Of a stretch of 64,000 nucleotides of DNA, positions 25,896-34,491 are shown piece by piece. This DNA is from Verrucomicrobiota bacterium (GTDB lineage: Bacteria; Verrucomicrobiota; Verrucomicrobiia; Chthoniobacterales; Chthoniobacteraceae), in NCBI GenBank assembly GCA_009885995.1, contig VFJQ01000056.1, forward strand, positions 1 through 64,000. The letters are read 5' to 3'. The position numbers were made by a program, and so were the translations under genes. Each line of letters starts with the position of its first letter. The first letter of the stretch is position 1. The notes under the pieces were generated by a model. The model was not told the DNA's origin and did not search any database. It saw only the letters and a list, made by a program, of their open reading frames with translations.

Positions 25896-27065
25896 TCAGC
25901 GCCCGACGCAGTCGAGGATGAGATTCACGACCGGCACCGGCACGAACCAGCGCGAACGCTCGAGCACCTTGCCAGTCTTTGGCTTCGAGGAACTCGTCGA
26001 GCGGCTCGACGTGCTCCGCGTCGAGCGAACCGGGGGCGGATTTTCAGGATCGGTCGGATCGACCAGCATGCTGTCCACCACGACCACGCCCGCAGGTGCG
26101 CCGTCGGTCGCGATCTCATGCCGGATCACGAGGTCGTCTGTGCCCTTTGCGCGGTGGATGATGAAGTTGTAGGTGTGGTAGCCGGTCGTGTCGGTCGCGT
26201 TCGGCGTGCGCGAGCGCGTGCTCTCCTCGACCGCGAGCACGCTCACGACCTGATCGGCGTTGTCGGTCACGAGAAAAAGCCGGTTGAACCCGCCGATGAA
26301 CACGCCGCTGAACGCATGCGCGGTGAACGATCCCTGCGGCAGCCCAGGGCAGGCGACCCTCGTCTTCGCCGACGTAGCGCCCTCGAGGTTGAGGCGCTTT
26401 TTCGCCAGCGCCAGCGGCGCGAGGAACGGCACTCCCGGGTAGACCTCCGCCGGCGCAGCCGCCTCGGTGCTCGTGCTCGCCGAGCCATAAGCAGCGAAAA
26501 TCTTCGCGAGATCCTTGCGCGTCATTTCGCCGCCCGCGCCTGCGCTATTCCAGTTCGATGCGAGCGCGATTTTCGCCGCCGGTTTCGGTGAAGGCGTGGC
26601 CGGCGTGGCCGCCGCGGGCGCGGGTGGTGACGGCGGTGCGGATGTGGACGGCGAAGGCATCGGCGGCGTCGCGGGTGGTGCGGGTGACGATGAGGGCATC
26701 GCTGCGCCGGCGAGTTTGAGCTGGTCCGCCGTCTTGATGACGATCTGCGGCTTGCCGTCAGGCGACGCCTCGATCCGGCCGGTGAGCGCCATGTCCTTGC
26801 CTTCGTATTGCTTCACGTCGCCGACCACCGCTTCGTCGCGCGCGAAGACGACCCCGCCGAACGTGTGCCGCGGAAACCGATCGCCGAAGTTCAGGAACGT
26901 CGTGCCCTTCCCGGATTTCGATACCGCGACGACTTTGCCCGTGACGGTCGCTTCTTCGCCCACGTGCTTGCCGGCTTCGGCGTCGGGGTAGCTCGGCTTT
27001 TGTTGCGCGAGGCAGAGGAGCGGCGCGGCGAGCGCCAGCAGGCAGGTGAAGCGGAGCGTGTTCAT
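25896..27065 (-). CDS. Exported OB-fold protein with Pro/Ala-rich linker
   Basis: Protein of 389 residues, starting at MNTLRFTCLLALAAPLLCLA (signal peptide). Residues about 25-115 form an OB-fold of the type found in exported nucleic-acid-binding-like proteins: GEEATVTGKVVAVSKSGKG, TFLNFGDRFPRHTFGGVVF, KDMALTGRIEASPDGKPQI. A Pro/Ser/Ala-rich linker follows at about 125-165 (SPAPPATPPMPSPS). The C-terminal domain (about 195-350) includes GVFIGGFNRLFLVTDNADQV and resembles no family I can name. A Ser/Arg-rich low-complexity segment (RSTRSTSSRSTSS) precedes the end. An 11-codon longer start at 27095 is possible but gives a worse signal peptide. It lies in the esterase/DUF1080 cluster. Confidence 0.7.
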   Translation of the reverse strand: MNTLRFTCLLALAAPLLCLAQQKPSYPDAEAGKHVGEEATVTGKVVAVSKSGKGTTFLNFGDRFPRHTFGGVVFARDEAVVGDVKQYEGKDMALTGRIEASPDGKPQIVIKTADQLKLAGAAMPSSSPAPPATPPMPSPSTSAPPSPPAPAAATPATPSPKPAAKIALASNWNSAGAGGEMTRKDLAKIFAAYGSASTSTEAAAPAEVYPGVPFLAPLALAKKRLNLEGATSAKTRVACPGLPQGSFTAHAFSGVFIGGFNRLFLVTDNADQVVSVLAVEESTRSRTPNATDTTGYHTYNFIIHRAKGTDDLVIRHEIATDGAPAGVVVVDSMLVDPTDPENPPPVRSTRSTSSRSTSSSKPKTGKVLERSRWFVPVPVVNLILDCVGR

Positions 27066-27122
27066 GGCGGTGTGCGATCGTGCGCGCCCCGGCAAAGACG
27101 GGACAGCGCAATTTTCTCCGGC

Positions 27123-28457
27123 CTACAGCTCGCGGATGAAGAGGTTCGCGAACTCCACGTCGTCGCCGTGGTATTGCAGCGCGATCGGCCCCTCGGGTGC
27201 GATGCCGGGAAGCTGCGCGTTGTCGATCACGGTCTGGTCATTGAGCACCACGGTGACGCGGTCGCCTTTGAGCGTGATGAAGAAGCGGTTCCATTTCCCG
27301 AACGGCTCATCGGCCCGCATCTTCGGCAGCATCGCGCGGCGCAACTCGGCGGGGATCTTCTCGTCCTTGTGCAGTTCGTTGATGTCGCCCGAGCCCATCG
27401 GCTGACTCCAGATGTTCACCTGGTAGCGCGCATCGCCACGCAGGTGGATGCCGCTGTCGCCCGCGTCAGGGATCTCGGCCTTGATGATCTGGCCTTGCGC
27501 ATTGCGAGCGTAGAGCCCGTCGGCGGTGAAGGTCGGCAGCGCTTTCGGCTGCGGCTTCTTCGTGAGCCGCCAGTCGGCACAAAGCGTGAAATCGCGGTAT
27601 TTCTTCTCCGTCCACAAATCGAGGCCCGGGCCCTTCGCGCCGCCTTTGCTGGTGAAGTGCGAACCGCTCACGCTCCACGCGGCTGCGATCGTATCGTTCA
27701 CTTTCCAGCCGCCGAAATCCTTGCCGGTGAAGAGCGGCTTGAACCCTTCGTAAGCGTTCGCGGTCTGCTCGGGCGGCGTGTTCGTCGTCGGCAGCTCCTT
27801 GATGCGCAGGTTGCGGAAGTGCGCCTCGCTACCTTCCGCTTCGAGGCTCAGGTAGCCCTTCCGAGGCACGCAGTCCTTGCCCACGGTCACTTCCTTCCCG
27901 TTCACCGAGAGCCGCAGTTCGCCGGCGTTCGCGACGAGGTGGTAGTGGTTCCACTCGGGCGATGGCTTCGTGCGGTCTTCGGTCGGAAAACTGCGCTGGC
28001 CCGTCTTCGAGATACGCCCTGTCGGCGTCATCGTCGCGCCGCGCACGGGGAAGAGATCGCCGTGCGTCGTGAACCACTCGTTCGCACCCTTGTGCGCGAC
28101 GGCGTAGCCCGGATCGAGCACCTGCACTTCGATGCCGCGCGGGAACGGTCCGCCCGTGTTCGGCAGCCCGTCGCTCCACGCGAAGCACCCGCTGTTGCCG
28201 CCCGACTTCATGTGCCGCCACTCGTATTCGAGGATGAAGTTTTCATACATCCGCGCCGAGCGCATCACGCCGATCGGCACGCCGGTATCGATGATCATCC
28301 CATCGCGCGCGGTGAATGTGTCCTCCGCGCCATTCACCCGCACCCAGCCGGTCATGTCGCGGCCGTTGAAAAGCGGGACGAAGCCGTCGGCATCCTGCGC
28401 GGCGAGCGGCGCGGCGAAGGCGAGCATGGTGAGGGGAACGAGGGTGCGGAGGGACAT
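27123..28457 (-). CDS. Exported protein with two DUF1080 domains
   Basis: Protein of 444 residues with signal peptide MSLRTLVPLTMLAFAAPLAAQ. Two DUF1080 (3-keto-disaccharide hydrolase family) concanavalin-like domains follow. The first, at about 24-225, begins GFVPLFNGRDMTGWVRVNG and includes GGNSGCFAWSDG. The second, at about 240-444, begins GFKPLFTGKDFGGWKVND and includes DAGDSGIHLRGDARYQVNIWS and WNRFFITLKGDRVTVVLND (in parts). The repeated 'LF.GKD..GW' openings show the duplication. Family members bind or cleave glycans. Its start lies only 17 bases from the start of the divergent PSD1-WD40 gene, so the promoters must overlap the coding ends. Confidence 0.9.
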   Translation of the reverse strand: MSLRTLVPLTMLAFAAPLAAQDADGFVPLFNGRDMTGWVRVNGAEDTFTARDGMIIDTGVPIGVMRSARMYENFILEYEWRHMKSGGNSGCFAWSDGLPNTGGPFPRGIEVQVLDPGYAVAHKGANEWFTTHGDLFPVRGATMTPTGRISKTGQRSFPTEDRTKPSPEWNHYHLVANAGELRLSVNGKEVTVGKDCVPRKGYLSLEAEGSEAHFRNLRIKELPTTNTPPEQTANAYEGFKPLFTGKDFGGWKVNDTIAAAWSVSGSHFTSKGGAKGPGLDLWTEKKYRDFTLCADWRLTKKPQPKALPTFTADGLYARNAQGQIIKAEIPDAGDSGIHLRGDARYQVNIWSQPMGSGDINELHKDEKIPAELRRAMLPKMRADEPFGKWNRFFITLKGDRVTVVLNDQTVIDNAQLPGIAPEGPIALQYHGDDVEFANLFIREL

Positions 28458-28474
28458 AGGTGCTCAATCAATCC

Positions 28475-31400
28475 ATGCCTCGACGGCTTCTTGGAAAAGT
28501 CCGCCCGGCCAAATTGCGAGGGGCGTTCGTCCATTTCGATGCCAAGGCCCGGCGCGCGTTCGGATTCTCCACGCTTGTGACCCCGGTCCAGATCCTCGCT
28601 GCACTCCTCATCGTCCTCACCGCACTCCCGGTGCGTGCGCAGGATGCTGCCGCGGCGATGCGGCTGCTCAAGTCGAACTGCTTCTCCTGTCACAACGAAC
28701 AGAAGCACAAGGGCGGGCTGGTGATGACCTCGCGCGAGGCGCTGCTCAAAGGCGGCGAGAGTGGCGATGCACTCGTCGCGGGCGCGCCGGAGAAAAGTGG
28801 GATCATCACCGCGCTCGCGGCGGAAGCCGACCCGCACATGCCGCCGAAGAAGCAGCTCACCCCGACGCAGATCGACTCGCTCGGGCGCTGGGTGAAGGAC
28901 GGCGCGCAGTGGGATGCCGCGGCGCTCGTCGAGCCGCCGCCCGTGCCGCGCCAGGTCGCGCTCGCGGCGATGCCGGCGGCGTATCGACCCGTGCTCGCGC
29001 TCGCGCTTTCGCCGGATGCGACGCGCCTCGCGATCGGCTGCGCGAACGAAGTGGTGATCTACAACGTAGCGGAGAAGGAACCGGTGCTCGTCGCGCGGGC
29101 GAGCGCGCATCCGGATGCGGTGCAGGCCATGGCGTGGAGTCCGGATGGGAAGCGGTTGATCACGGGCGCGTTTCGCCGCGTGGTGATTTGGGAAGCGCAG
29201 TCGCTCGCCGCCGAACGCGTGATCACGAGCGGACTTACCGACCGCATCGCCGCGATCCGTTTTCTGCCGGATGGAAAGCAGTTCCTTGTCGCCGACGGAC
29301 GCATCACCGAGGAAGGCACGGTGCGGATTCTGGACGCGGAGAGCGGTGCGATCACCGACTCGTGGAAAGCGCACGGCGACACGATCGCGGACCTCGCGGT
29401 GAGCGCCGACGGCAAGCTGCTCGCCACGGCGGGCGGCGACAAGTTGGTGAAGCTCTGGGATCTCGCGACGCACAAGGAACTCGCGAAACTAGAAGGCCAC
29501 ACCGCGCAGGTGCTGACGGTGGCTTTTGATCCGAAAGCCGAGCGGCTCGTCAGCGGCGGCGCGGATCGCGAGGTGAAGGTGTGGGACGTGAAAACCAAAG
29601 AACGCATCGCCATACTCGGCCGGCACACGGTCGGGATCACGGGGCTGACCTGGAACACGGCGATCTTCGCAGCGACCGATGGCGGCTACGTCGAGCGCTA
29701 TACGGATCTGCAATCGCACAACGGCACACAGAGTTCCGAGGCGGCGAAGGTGCGCCGCTACGAGGTGCCCGAGATCGCGCTCGATTGCGTCACCGCATCG
29801 GCGGATGGCGCGCGCGTTTTTGCCGGCGCGCAGGACGGGCGAGTCTTCGGTTGGGACAAGGACGGCAAGCTCGTCGCGAAGCTCGCGGTGAATGCGAACG
29901 CCGCGCCGAAGAACGCGCCGCCGAGCTTCGTGCGCGATGTGTTGCCGGTGCTCAATCGCGCCGGCTGCAACGCGGGCGCGTGTCACGCGAAGCCCGATGG
30001 ACAGAACGGTTTCCGGCTCACCGTCTTCTCCTACGACCCACAGGCCGACCACCGCGCGCTGGTGCGCGAAGCACGCGGGCGGCGCACCTTTCCCGCGGCG
30101 CCGGAGGAAAGCCTCTTCCTGCTCAAGGCCACCGAGACGATCCCGCACGAAGGTGGCGAGCGGTTCACGAAAGACTCCGTCGCTTACAAGACCCTCGTGC
30201 AGTGGATTCGCGGCGGCATGGTCTTCCGCGCGGACGACGAACCGTCGCTCGATCGTCTCGTGGTGACGCCCGGCGAGCAGACCTACGCGAAAGGCGCGAA
30301 GCAGTCGCTGCGCGTCGAGGCGATCTACTCCGACAAGTCGAAGCGCGACGTGACCGCGCTCGCGAGCTTCAGCTCCAGCGACAAGGAAGTCGCGCGCGTG
30401 ACCGACGACGGCGCAGTGGGCATCGGGCAAATGAGCGGCCAGGCGGTGATCATCGCGCGGTTCATGGGGCTGGTCGCCGACGCGCGCATCGTGGTGCCCG
30501 CCGACAAGCTGCTGCCCGCGGAAAAATACGCGACGCTGCCGGTAAAGAACTTCATCGATGAACTCGCCTACGCGCAGTTCAAGCGGCTCGGCTTTTTCCC
30601 GTCCGAGCGATGCAGCGACGCGGAGTTCCTGCGGCGCGCGACGCTCGACACGATCGGCGCGCTGCCGACGCCGGAGGAAGCGCGCGACTTCCTCGCGAAT
30701 CCCGATCGCGAGAAGCTCATCGACCACCTGCTCGCGCATCCGTTTTACGCCGACTACTGGGCGAACAAATGGGCCGACTTGCTGCGCCCGCCGCCGGACC
30801 GCGCGGGCATCAAGAGCGTGTATGTGCTCGACCAATGGCTGCGCGAGAGCTTCCGCGAGAACAAACCCTACGACCAGTTCGTGCGCGAGATCGTGACTGC
30901 CGAGGGCAACACCCACCGCTACGGCCCCGCCGTGATCTATCGCGACAAGCGCGAGCCCGACGTGCTCACAACGTTGTTCAGCCAGCTCTTCCTCGGCGTG
31001 CGGCTCGACTGCGCGAAGTGCCATCATCATCCGAACGAGAAGTGGGGGCAGGACGACTTCTACCGCTTCGCCGCGTTCTTCGGGCCGCTGAAGCAAAAAG
31101 GCGCCGGCATCTCCGCGCCGATCTCCGCGGGGAATGAGACGTTCTATTTCGCCTCCGGCAAATCGGTGAAGCATCCCGTGACCGGCGAGTTGCTCGACCC
31201 GAAAGCGCCCGACGGCCCGCTCGTGAAAACCGACGACTCCGATCCGCGCCGCGCGCTCGCCGACTGGCTCGCCGACGCGAAGAATCCGTTCTTTGCGCGC
31301 GCCGCCGCGAACCGTGTGTGGGCCGCATTCTTTGGCCGCGGCATCGTCGATCCCGTGGATGATTTTCGCATCTCGAACCCGCCCGCAAACCCCGCGCTAC

Positions 31401-32023
31401 TCGACGCGCTCGGGCAGGAGCTCGTGCGGCAAAAGTTCAACCTCAAGGAGCTGATGCGCACGATCCTGCGCTCACACCTCTACCAGCTCAGCGCCGTGCC
31501 GAACGAATTCAACGCCGCCGACACGCGCAACTTCTCCCGTGCCTACCGCCGCCGTCTCCCCGCCGAAGTGCTTGCCGACGCCGTCGCCGACATCACTGCC
31601 GTGCCCGACACCTTCCCCGGGATGCCGCCCGGCAGCCGCGCGATGCAGGCATGGAGCTACAAGATCGACTCGCAGACGATGGACGCCTTCGGCCGCCCGA
31701 ACCCGAGCAGCGACACGCCCTGCGAACGCGACCCGCGCCCGAGCATCGTGCAAGCGCTGCACCTCATGAACTCGCGCCTGCTCCAGGAAAAGCTCGCGAG
31801 CAAAGGCGCAGCCGCCCGCGTGCAGCGCCTCGCCGAGAGCCCGCTCAAACCCGAGGAAATCGTGACCGATCTCTACCTCGCCTGCTACTCGCGCAAGCCA
31901 GCCAACGACGAATTGAAGCTCGCGCTCTCCCCCTTCACCGCCGAAGGCGCCACCCGCCGCTCGGCCACCGAGGACGTGCTCTGGGCGCTGATGAATTCAG
32001 CGGAGTTCGTCTTCAACCACTGA
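28475..32023 (+). CDS. Cytochrome-c/WD40/DUF1549/DUF1553 fusion protein
   Basis: Very large exported protein of 1182 residues. A long basic N-terminus and a hydrophobic helix (VQILAALLIVLTALPVRA) precede the cytochrome-like SNCFSCHNEQ (CxxCH, about residues 69-73). A beta-propeller of WD40-like repeats follows (about 125-455: ALALSPDATRLAIGC, SADGKLLATAGGDKLVKLWD, LEGHTAQVLTVAFD). Then come a second Cys region (CNAGACHAK), a Big_2-like segment (about 595-665), DUF1549 with LDCAKCHHHPNEKWGQDDFY, and DUF1553 to the end. Start: ATG 28475 is chosen; GTG 28460 would leave two bases to the divergent gene. It is followed by a DUF1501 gene after a gap filled with gene debris. The reaction is unknown; haem-binding and sugar-related roles are plausible. 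Confidence 0.85.
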   Translation: MPRRLLGKVRPAKLRGAFVHFDAKARRAFGFSTLVTPVQILAALLIVLTALPVRAQDAAAAMRLLKSNCFSCHNEQKHKGGLVMTSREALLKGGESGDALVAGAPEKSGIITALAAEADPHMPPKKQLTPTQIDSLGRWVKDGAQWDAAALVEPPPVPRQVALAAMPAAYRPVLALALSPDATRLAIGCANEVVIYNVAEKEPVLVARASAHPDAVQAMAWSPDGKRLITGAFRRVVIWEAQSLAAERVITSGLTDRIAAIRFLPDGKQFLVADGRITEEGTVRILDAESGAITDSWKAHGDTIADLAVSADGKLLATAGGDKLVKLWDLATHKELAKLEGHTAQVLTVAFDPKAERLVSGGADREVKVWDVKTKERIAILGRHTVGITGLTWNTAIFAATDGGYVERYTDLQSHNGTQSSEAAKVRRYEVPEIALDCVTASADGARVFAGAQDGRVFGWDKDGKLVAKLAVNANAAPKNAPPSFVRDVLPVLNRAGCNAGACHAKPDGQNGFRLTVFSYDPQADHRALVREARGRRTFPAAPEESLFLLKATETIPHEGGERFTKDSVAYKTLVQWIRGGMVFRADDEPSLDRLVVTPGEQTYAKGAKQSLRVEAIYSDKSKRDVTALASFSSSDKEVARVTDDGAVGIGQMSGQAVIIARFMGLVADARIVVPADKLLPAEKYATLPVKNFIDELAYAQFKRLGFFPSERCSDAEFLRRATLDTIGALPTPEEARDFLANPDREKLIDHLLAHPFYADYWANKWADLLRPPPDRAGIKSVYVLDQWLRESFRENKPYDQFVREIVTAEGNTHRYGPAVIYRDKREPDVLTTLFSQLFLGVRLDCAKCHHHPNEKWGQDDFYRFAAFFGPLKQKGAGISAPISAGNETFYFASGKSVKHPVTGELLDPKAPDGPLVKTDDSDPRRALADWLADAKNPFFARAAANRVWAAFFGRGIVDPVDDFRISNPPANPALLDALGQELVRQKFNLKELMRTILRSHLYQLSAVPNEFNAADTRNFSRAYRRRLPAEVLADAVADITAVPDTFPGMPPGSRAMQAWSYKIDSQTMDAFGRPNPSSDTPCERDPRPSIVQALHLMNSRLLQEKLASKGAAARVQRLAESPLKPEEIVTDLYLACYSRKPANDELKLALSPFTAEGATRRSATEDVLWALMNSAEFVFNH

Positions 32024-32028
32024 CCTAC

Positions 32029-32430
32029 TCAGCGCGGGCGGACTTCGTAGCTGTGCGATACTGAGCCCGTCTTGCTCTCGGCGCTCTCCGCCTCGACGGG
32101 ATACGCGCGGACGTAATCGACCACCGCTTTCTCCGCCGACACGCCGATGCGCATGATGCCGGATGCGCCTGCGATCACGCCGCTTTTGTAGCCGTATTCC
32201 TCGGCGCTGCGCGTGTTGTCGAAGCGCGAGTGGCCGGGCTGCGGCACGAGTTGATAGATCACGCCGTCGCGCTCGCCACGCACATAGAGGTGATCGTGCC
32301 CGTGGAAGACGACGGCGCCACCGCGCTTCGCGAGCAGGTCGTGGATCGGCGCAGCCCAGCCGGGACGCTTTTCCGCGAACGTGCTACGCCCATCGAGTTG
32401 CTTCCCGCCCCATTCGAAAAAGTGCGACGC
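32029..32430 (-). pseudogene. Metallophosphoesterase C-terminal fragment
   Basis: Only the C-terminal part of a calcineurin-like phosphoesterase is present. It contains ASHFFEWGGK, RPGWAAPIHDLLAKRGG and the metal-binding GHDH motif in VVFHGHDHLYVRGER, then VIAGASGIMRIGV and a normal end. Upstream, beyond about 32430, the same frame continues but the residues stop resembling the family, since that DNA encodes a histidine kinase on the other strand. The N-terminal metal ligands (DxH, GDxxD, GNHE) are missing, so the fragment cannot be active. The stop is five bases from the end of the convergent PSD1-WD40 gene. Confidence 0.75.
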
Positions 32431-33098
32431 CTCCACAGCCAGCAGGCACGCTTCACCGCCGACGCCGCGCACGAACTGCGCACGCCCGCCGCCGTCGTGC
32501 TCACCCACGCGCAAAACGGCCTCGCCAGCGAGGGCCTGAGCGAGGAGCAGAGTGAGGCCTTCGAGGCCATCCAGCGAGCCGCGCAGCCGATGCGTCGGCT
32601 TATCGAGTCGCTGCTCGAACTCGCTCGCCTCGACGCAGGCCAGGAGCCGATGCGCCGCGACGAATGCAATCTCGCGAGGATCGCCGCGGACTGCATCGAA
32701 CTCGTCCGCCCACTGGCAAGTGCGCGCGGCATCCAGATCCACGCCGATCTTCCCGCGACCGCGTGCCGGAGCGACGCCGAGCGCCTCGCGCAAGTCCTCA
32801 CGAACCTGCTCGGCAACGCGATCGACTACAACCGCAACGGCGGTGAAGTGCAGGTCACGACCAAGCGCAAAAACGACACCGCCGTTCTCACCGTCAGCAA
32901 CACCGGACCCGGCATCGCCGCGAAGACCTGCCCCACATTTTCGAGCACTTCCACCGCGCCGACCGGGCGCGCACCGCCAGCCACAGCGGCCTCGGCCTTG
33001 CGATTACCAAAGCCATCGTGCTGGCGATCGGCGGCAGCATCGAAGCTGCGAGCGAGCCGGGGAGCGGCGCGATCTTCGTCGTCAGCCTGCCCGCGTAG
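32431..33098 (+). pseudogene. Histidine kinase C-terminal fragment with frameshift
   Basis: The HisKA dimerisation domain is clear: RFTADAAHELRTPAAVVLTH carries the phospho-acceptor His. The HATPase part follows with VLTNLLGNAIDYNRNGG (N box) and LTVSNTGPGIAA (G1). At about 32919-32924 the frame breaks. Adding one G restores DLPHIFEHFHRADRART and SGLGLAITKAIV (G2), ending IFVVSLPA and a stop at 33096-33098. The sensor, membrane and HAMP regions are absent, and similarity begins abruptly at RLHSQQ where the phosphoesterase fragment begins on the other strand. No response regulator is adjacent. The coordinates of the left end are approximate. Confidence 0.75.
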
Positions 33099-33158
33099 CC
33101 CGCCGCATTTTTAGTCCCTACGAAGTTGCGGCACCGGGTGTTACTTCCCACACATCCG

Positions 33159-34487
33159 ATGACTTCCCTTCACCGCAACTGCGCTGGCATTTCCCGTCGC
33201 GACTTCCTGCAAGTCGGCCTCGGCGGCACGCTTGGGCTCGGGCTCACCGACCTGCTGCGGCTGCGCGCTTCGGCGGCGACTTCGCCCGCGAAGAAGAACG
33301 TCAATTGCATCATGGTCTGGATGGATGGCGGGCCGTCGCATTACGAGACGTTCGATCCGAAGCCGGACGCGCCGGCGGAGATTCGCGGCACGTTCAAGAG
33401 CATCCCGACTTGCGTGCCGGGCGTGCATTTCAGCGAGCCGGTGCCGGAGCTGGCGAAGGCTTTCGACAAGTTCACCGTCATCCGCTCGATCGCGCACAAG
33501 GATCCGAATCACGGCGGCGGTAATCACTACATGATGACCGGTGCGCCGACGCCCGTGCCCGTCGGCTGCGGCGCGTTCGTCACGTTTCATCCGTCGTTCG
33601 GCTCGATGGTCTCCTACGATCGCGGCGTGCGGAGCGGGCTGCCGGCCTACATGGCGATGCCGAGCAACACGCGCTCGGGCGGGCCGAACTTTCTCGGCGG
33701 CCAGCATGCGCCATTCGTCATCGGCGGCGATCCGAACGCGAATGGTTTTCAAGTGCGCGACGTGGTCGTGCCTGCCGACATCGCCGAGGGGCGCGCGCGC
33801 ACGCGGCGCGACTTGCGCGCATCGCTCGACCGAATGCAGCGCTTCAACGACAAGCTCGTCGAGGATCCCGCGGTCGTGTTCGACAAGTTTTACCAGCAGG
33901 GCTTCGACCTCGTGTCGTCGTCGAAGGCGCAGGCCGCTTTCGACATCAGCAAGGAGGACGCAAAAGTCCGTGACCGCTACGGACGCAGCGACGTCGGCCA
34001 GCGCATGCTGCTCGCACGGCGGCTCGTCGAAGTCGGCGTGTCGTGGGTCACGGTCCACTACGGCGGCTGGGACGATCACCGGAAGCTCTTCGAGACTTAC
34101 AAGGGCGCGCGCTTGAAGACGTTCGACCAAGCGCTCTCCGCGCTTCTCACCGACCTGCACGAGCGCGGGCTGATGGAGAACACACTCGTTATCGCGACCG
34201 GTGAGTTTGGCCGCACGCCGAAGATCAACAAGGACGCCGGCCGCGATCACTGGCCGCACGCGATGTCGGTGCTCATGGCCGGCGCGGGCATCCCCGGCGG
34301 GCAGATCGTCGGCGCGACCGATGCGAAGGGATACAACGCGTCGGAGAACGTGTATCGGCCCGAGGACTTTGCCGCGTCGCTTTACACGAAGCTGGGGATC
34401 GATCCGCACACGCTGCTGCACACGCAGAGTGGAAAGCCGGTGCATCTCGTGAACGACGGGCGGCTGATCAAAGAGCTGTTCGTTTAA
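33159..34487 (+). CDS. DUF1501 protein with Tat-type signal (second copy)
   Basis: Second DUF1501 protein in the window, 442 residues. The twin-Arg signal is GISRRDFLQVGLGG (Arg 13-14), followed by a Leu/Gly-rich segment. Core motifs are CIMVWMDGGPSHYETFDPKP, VHYGGWDDHRKLFE and LVIATGEFGRTPKINKDAGRDHW, placing Asp, His and Glu where metal-binding residues of the alkaline-phosphatase fold would be. The start at 33159 (MTSLHRN) is chosen over 33126 because the signal then has a normal n-region. It pairs with the PSD1-WD40 gene upstream and lies four bases before the PPC-domain gene. Confidence 0.88.
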   Translation: MTSLHRNCAGISRRDFLQVGLGGTLGLGLTDLLRLRASAATSPAKKNVNCIMVWMDGGPSHYETFDPKPDAPAEIRGTFKSIPTCVPGVHFSEPVPELAKAFDKFTVIRSIAHKDPNHGGGNHYMMTGAPTPVPVGCGAFVTFHPSFGSMVSYDRGVRSGLPAYMAMPSNTRSGGPNFLGGQHAPFVIGGDPNANGFQVRDVVVPADIAEGRARTRRDLRASLDRMQRFNDKLVEDPAVVFDKFYQQGFDLVSSSKAQAAFDISKEDAKVRDRYGRSDVGQRMLLARRLVEVGVSWVTVHYGGWDDHRKLFETYKGARLKTFDQALSALLTDLHERGLMENTLVIATGEFGRTPKINKDAGRDHWPHAMSVLMAGAGIPGGQIVGATDAKGYNASENVYRPEDFAASLYTKLGIDPHTLLHTQSGKPVHLVNDGRLIKELFV

Positions 34488-34491
34488 GCGC

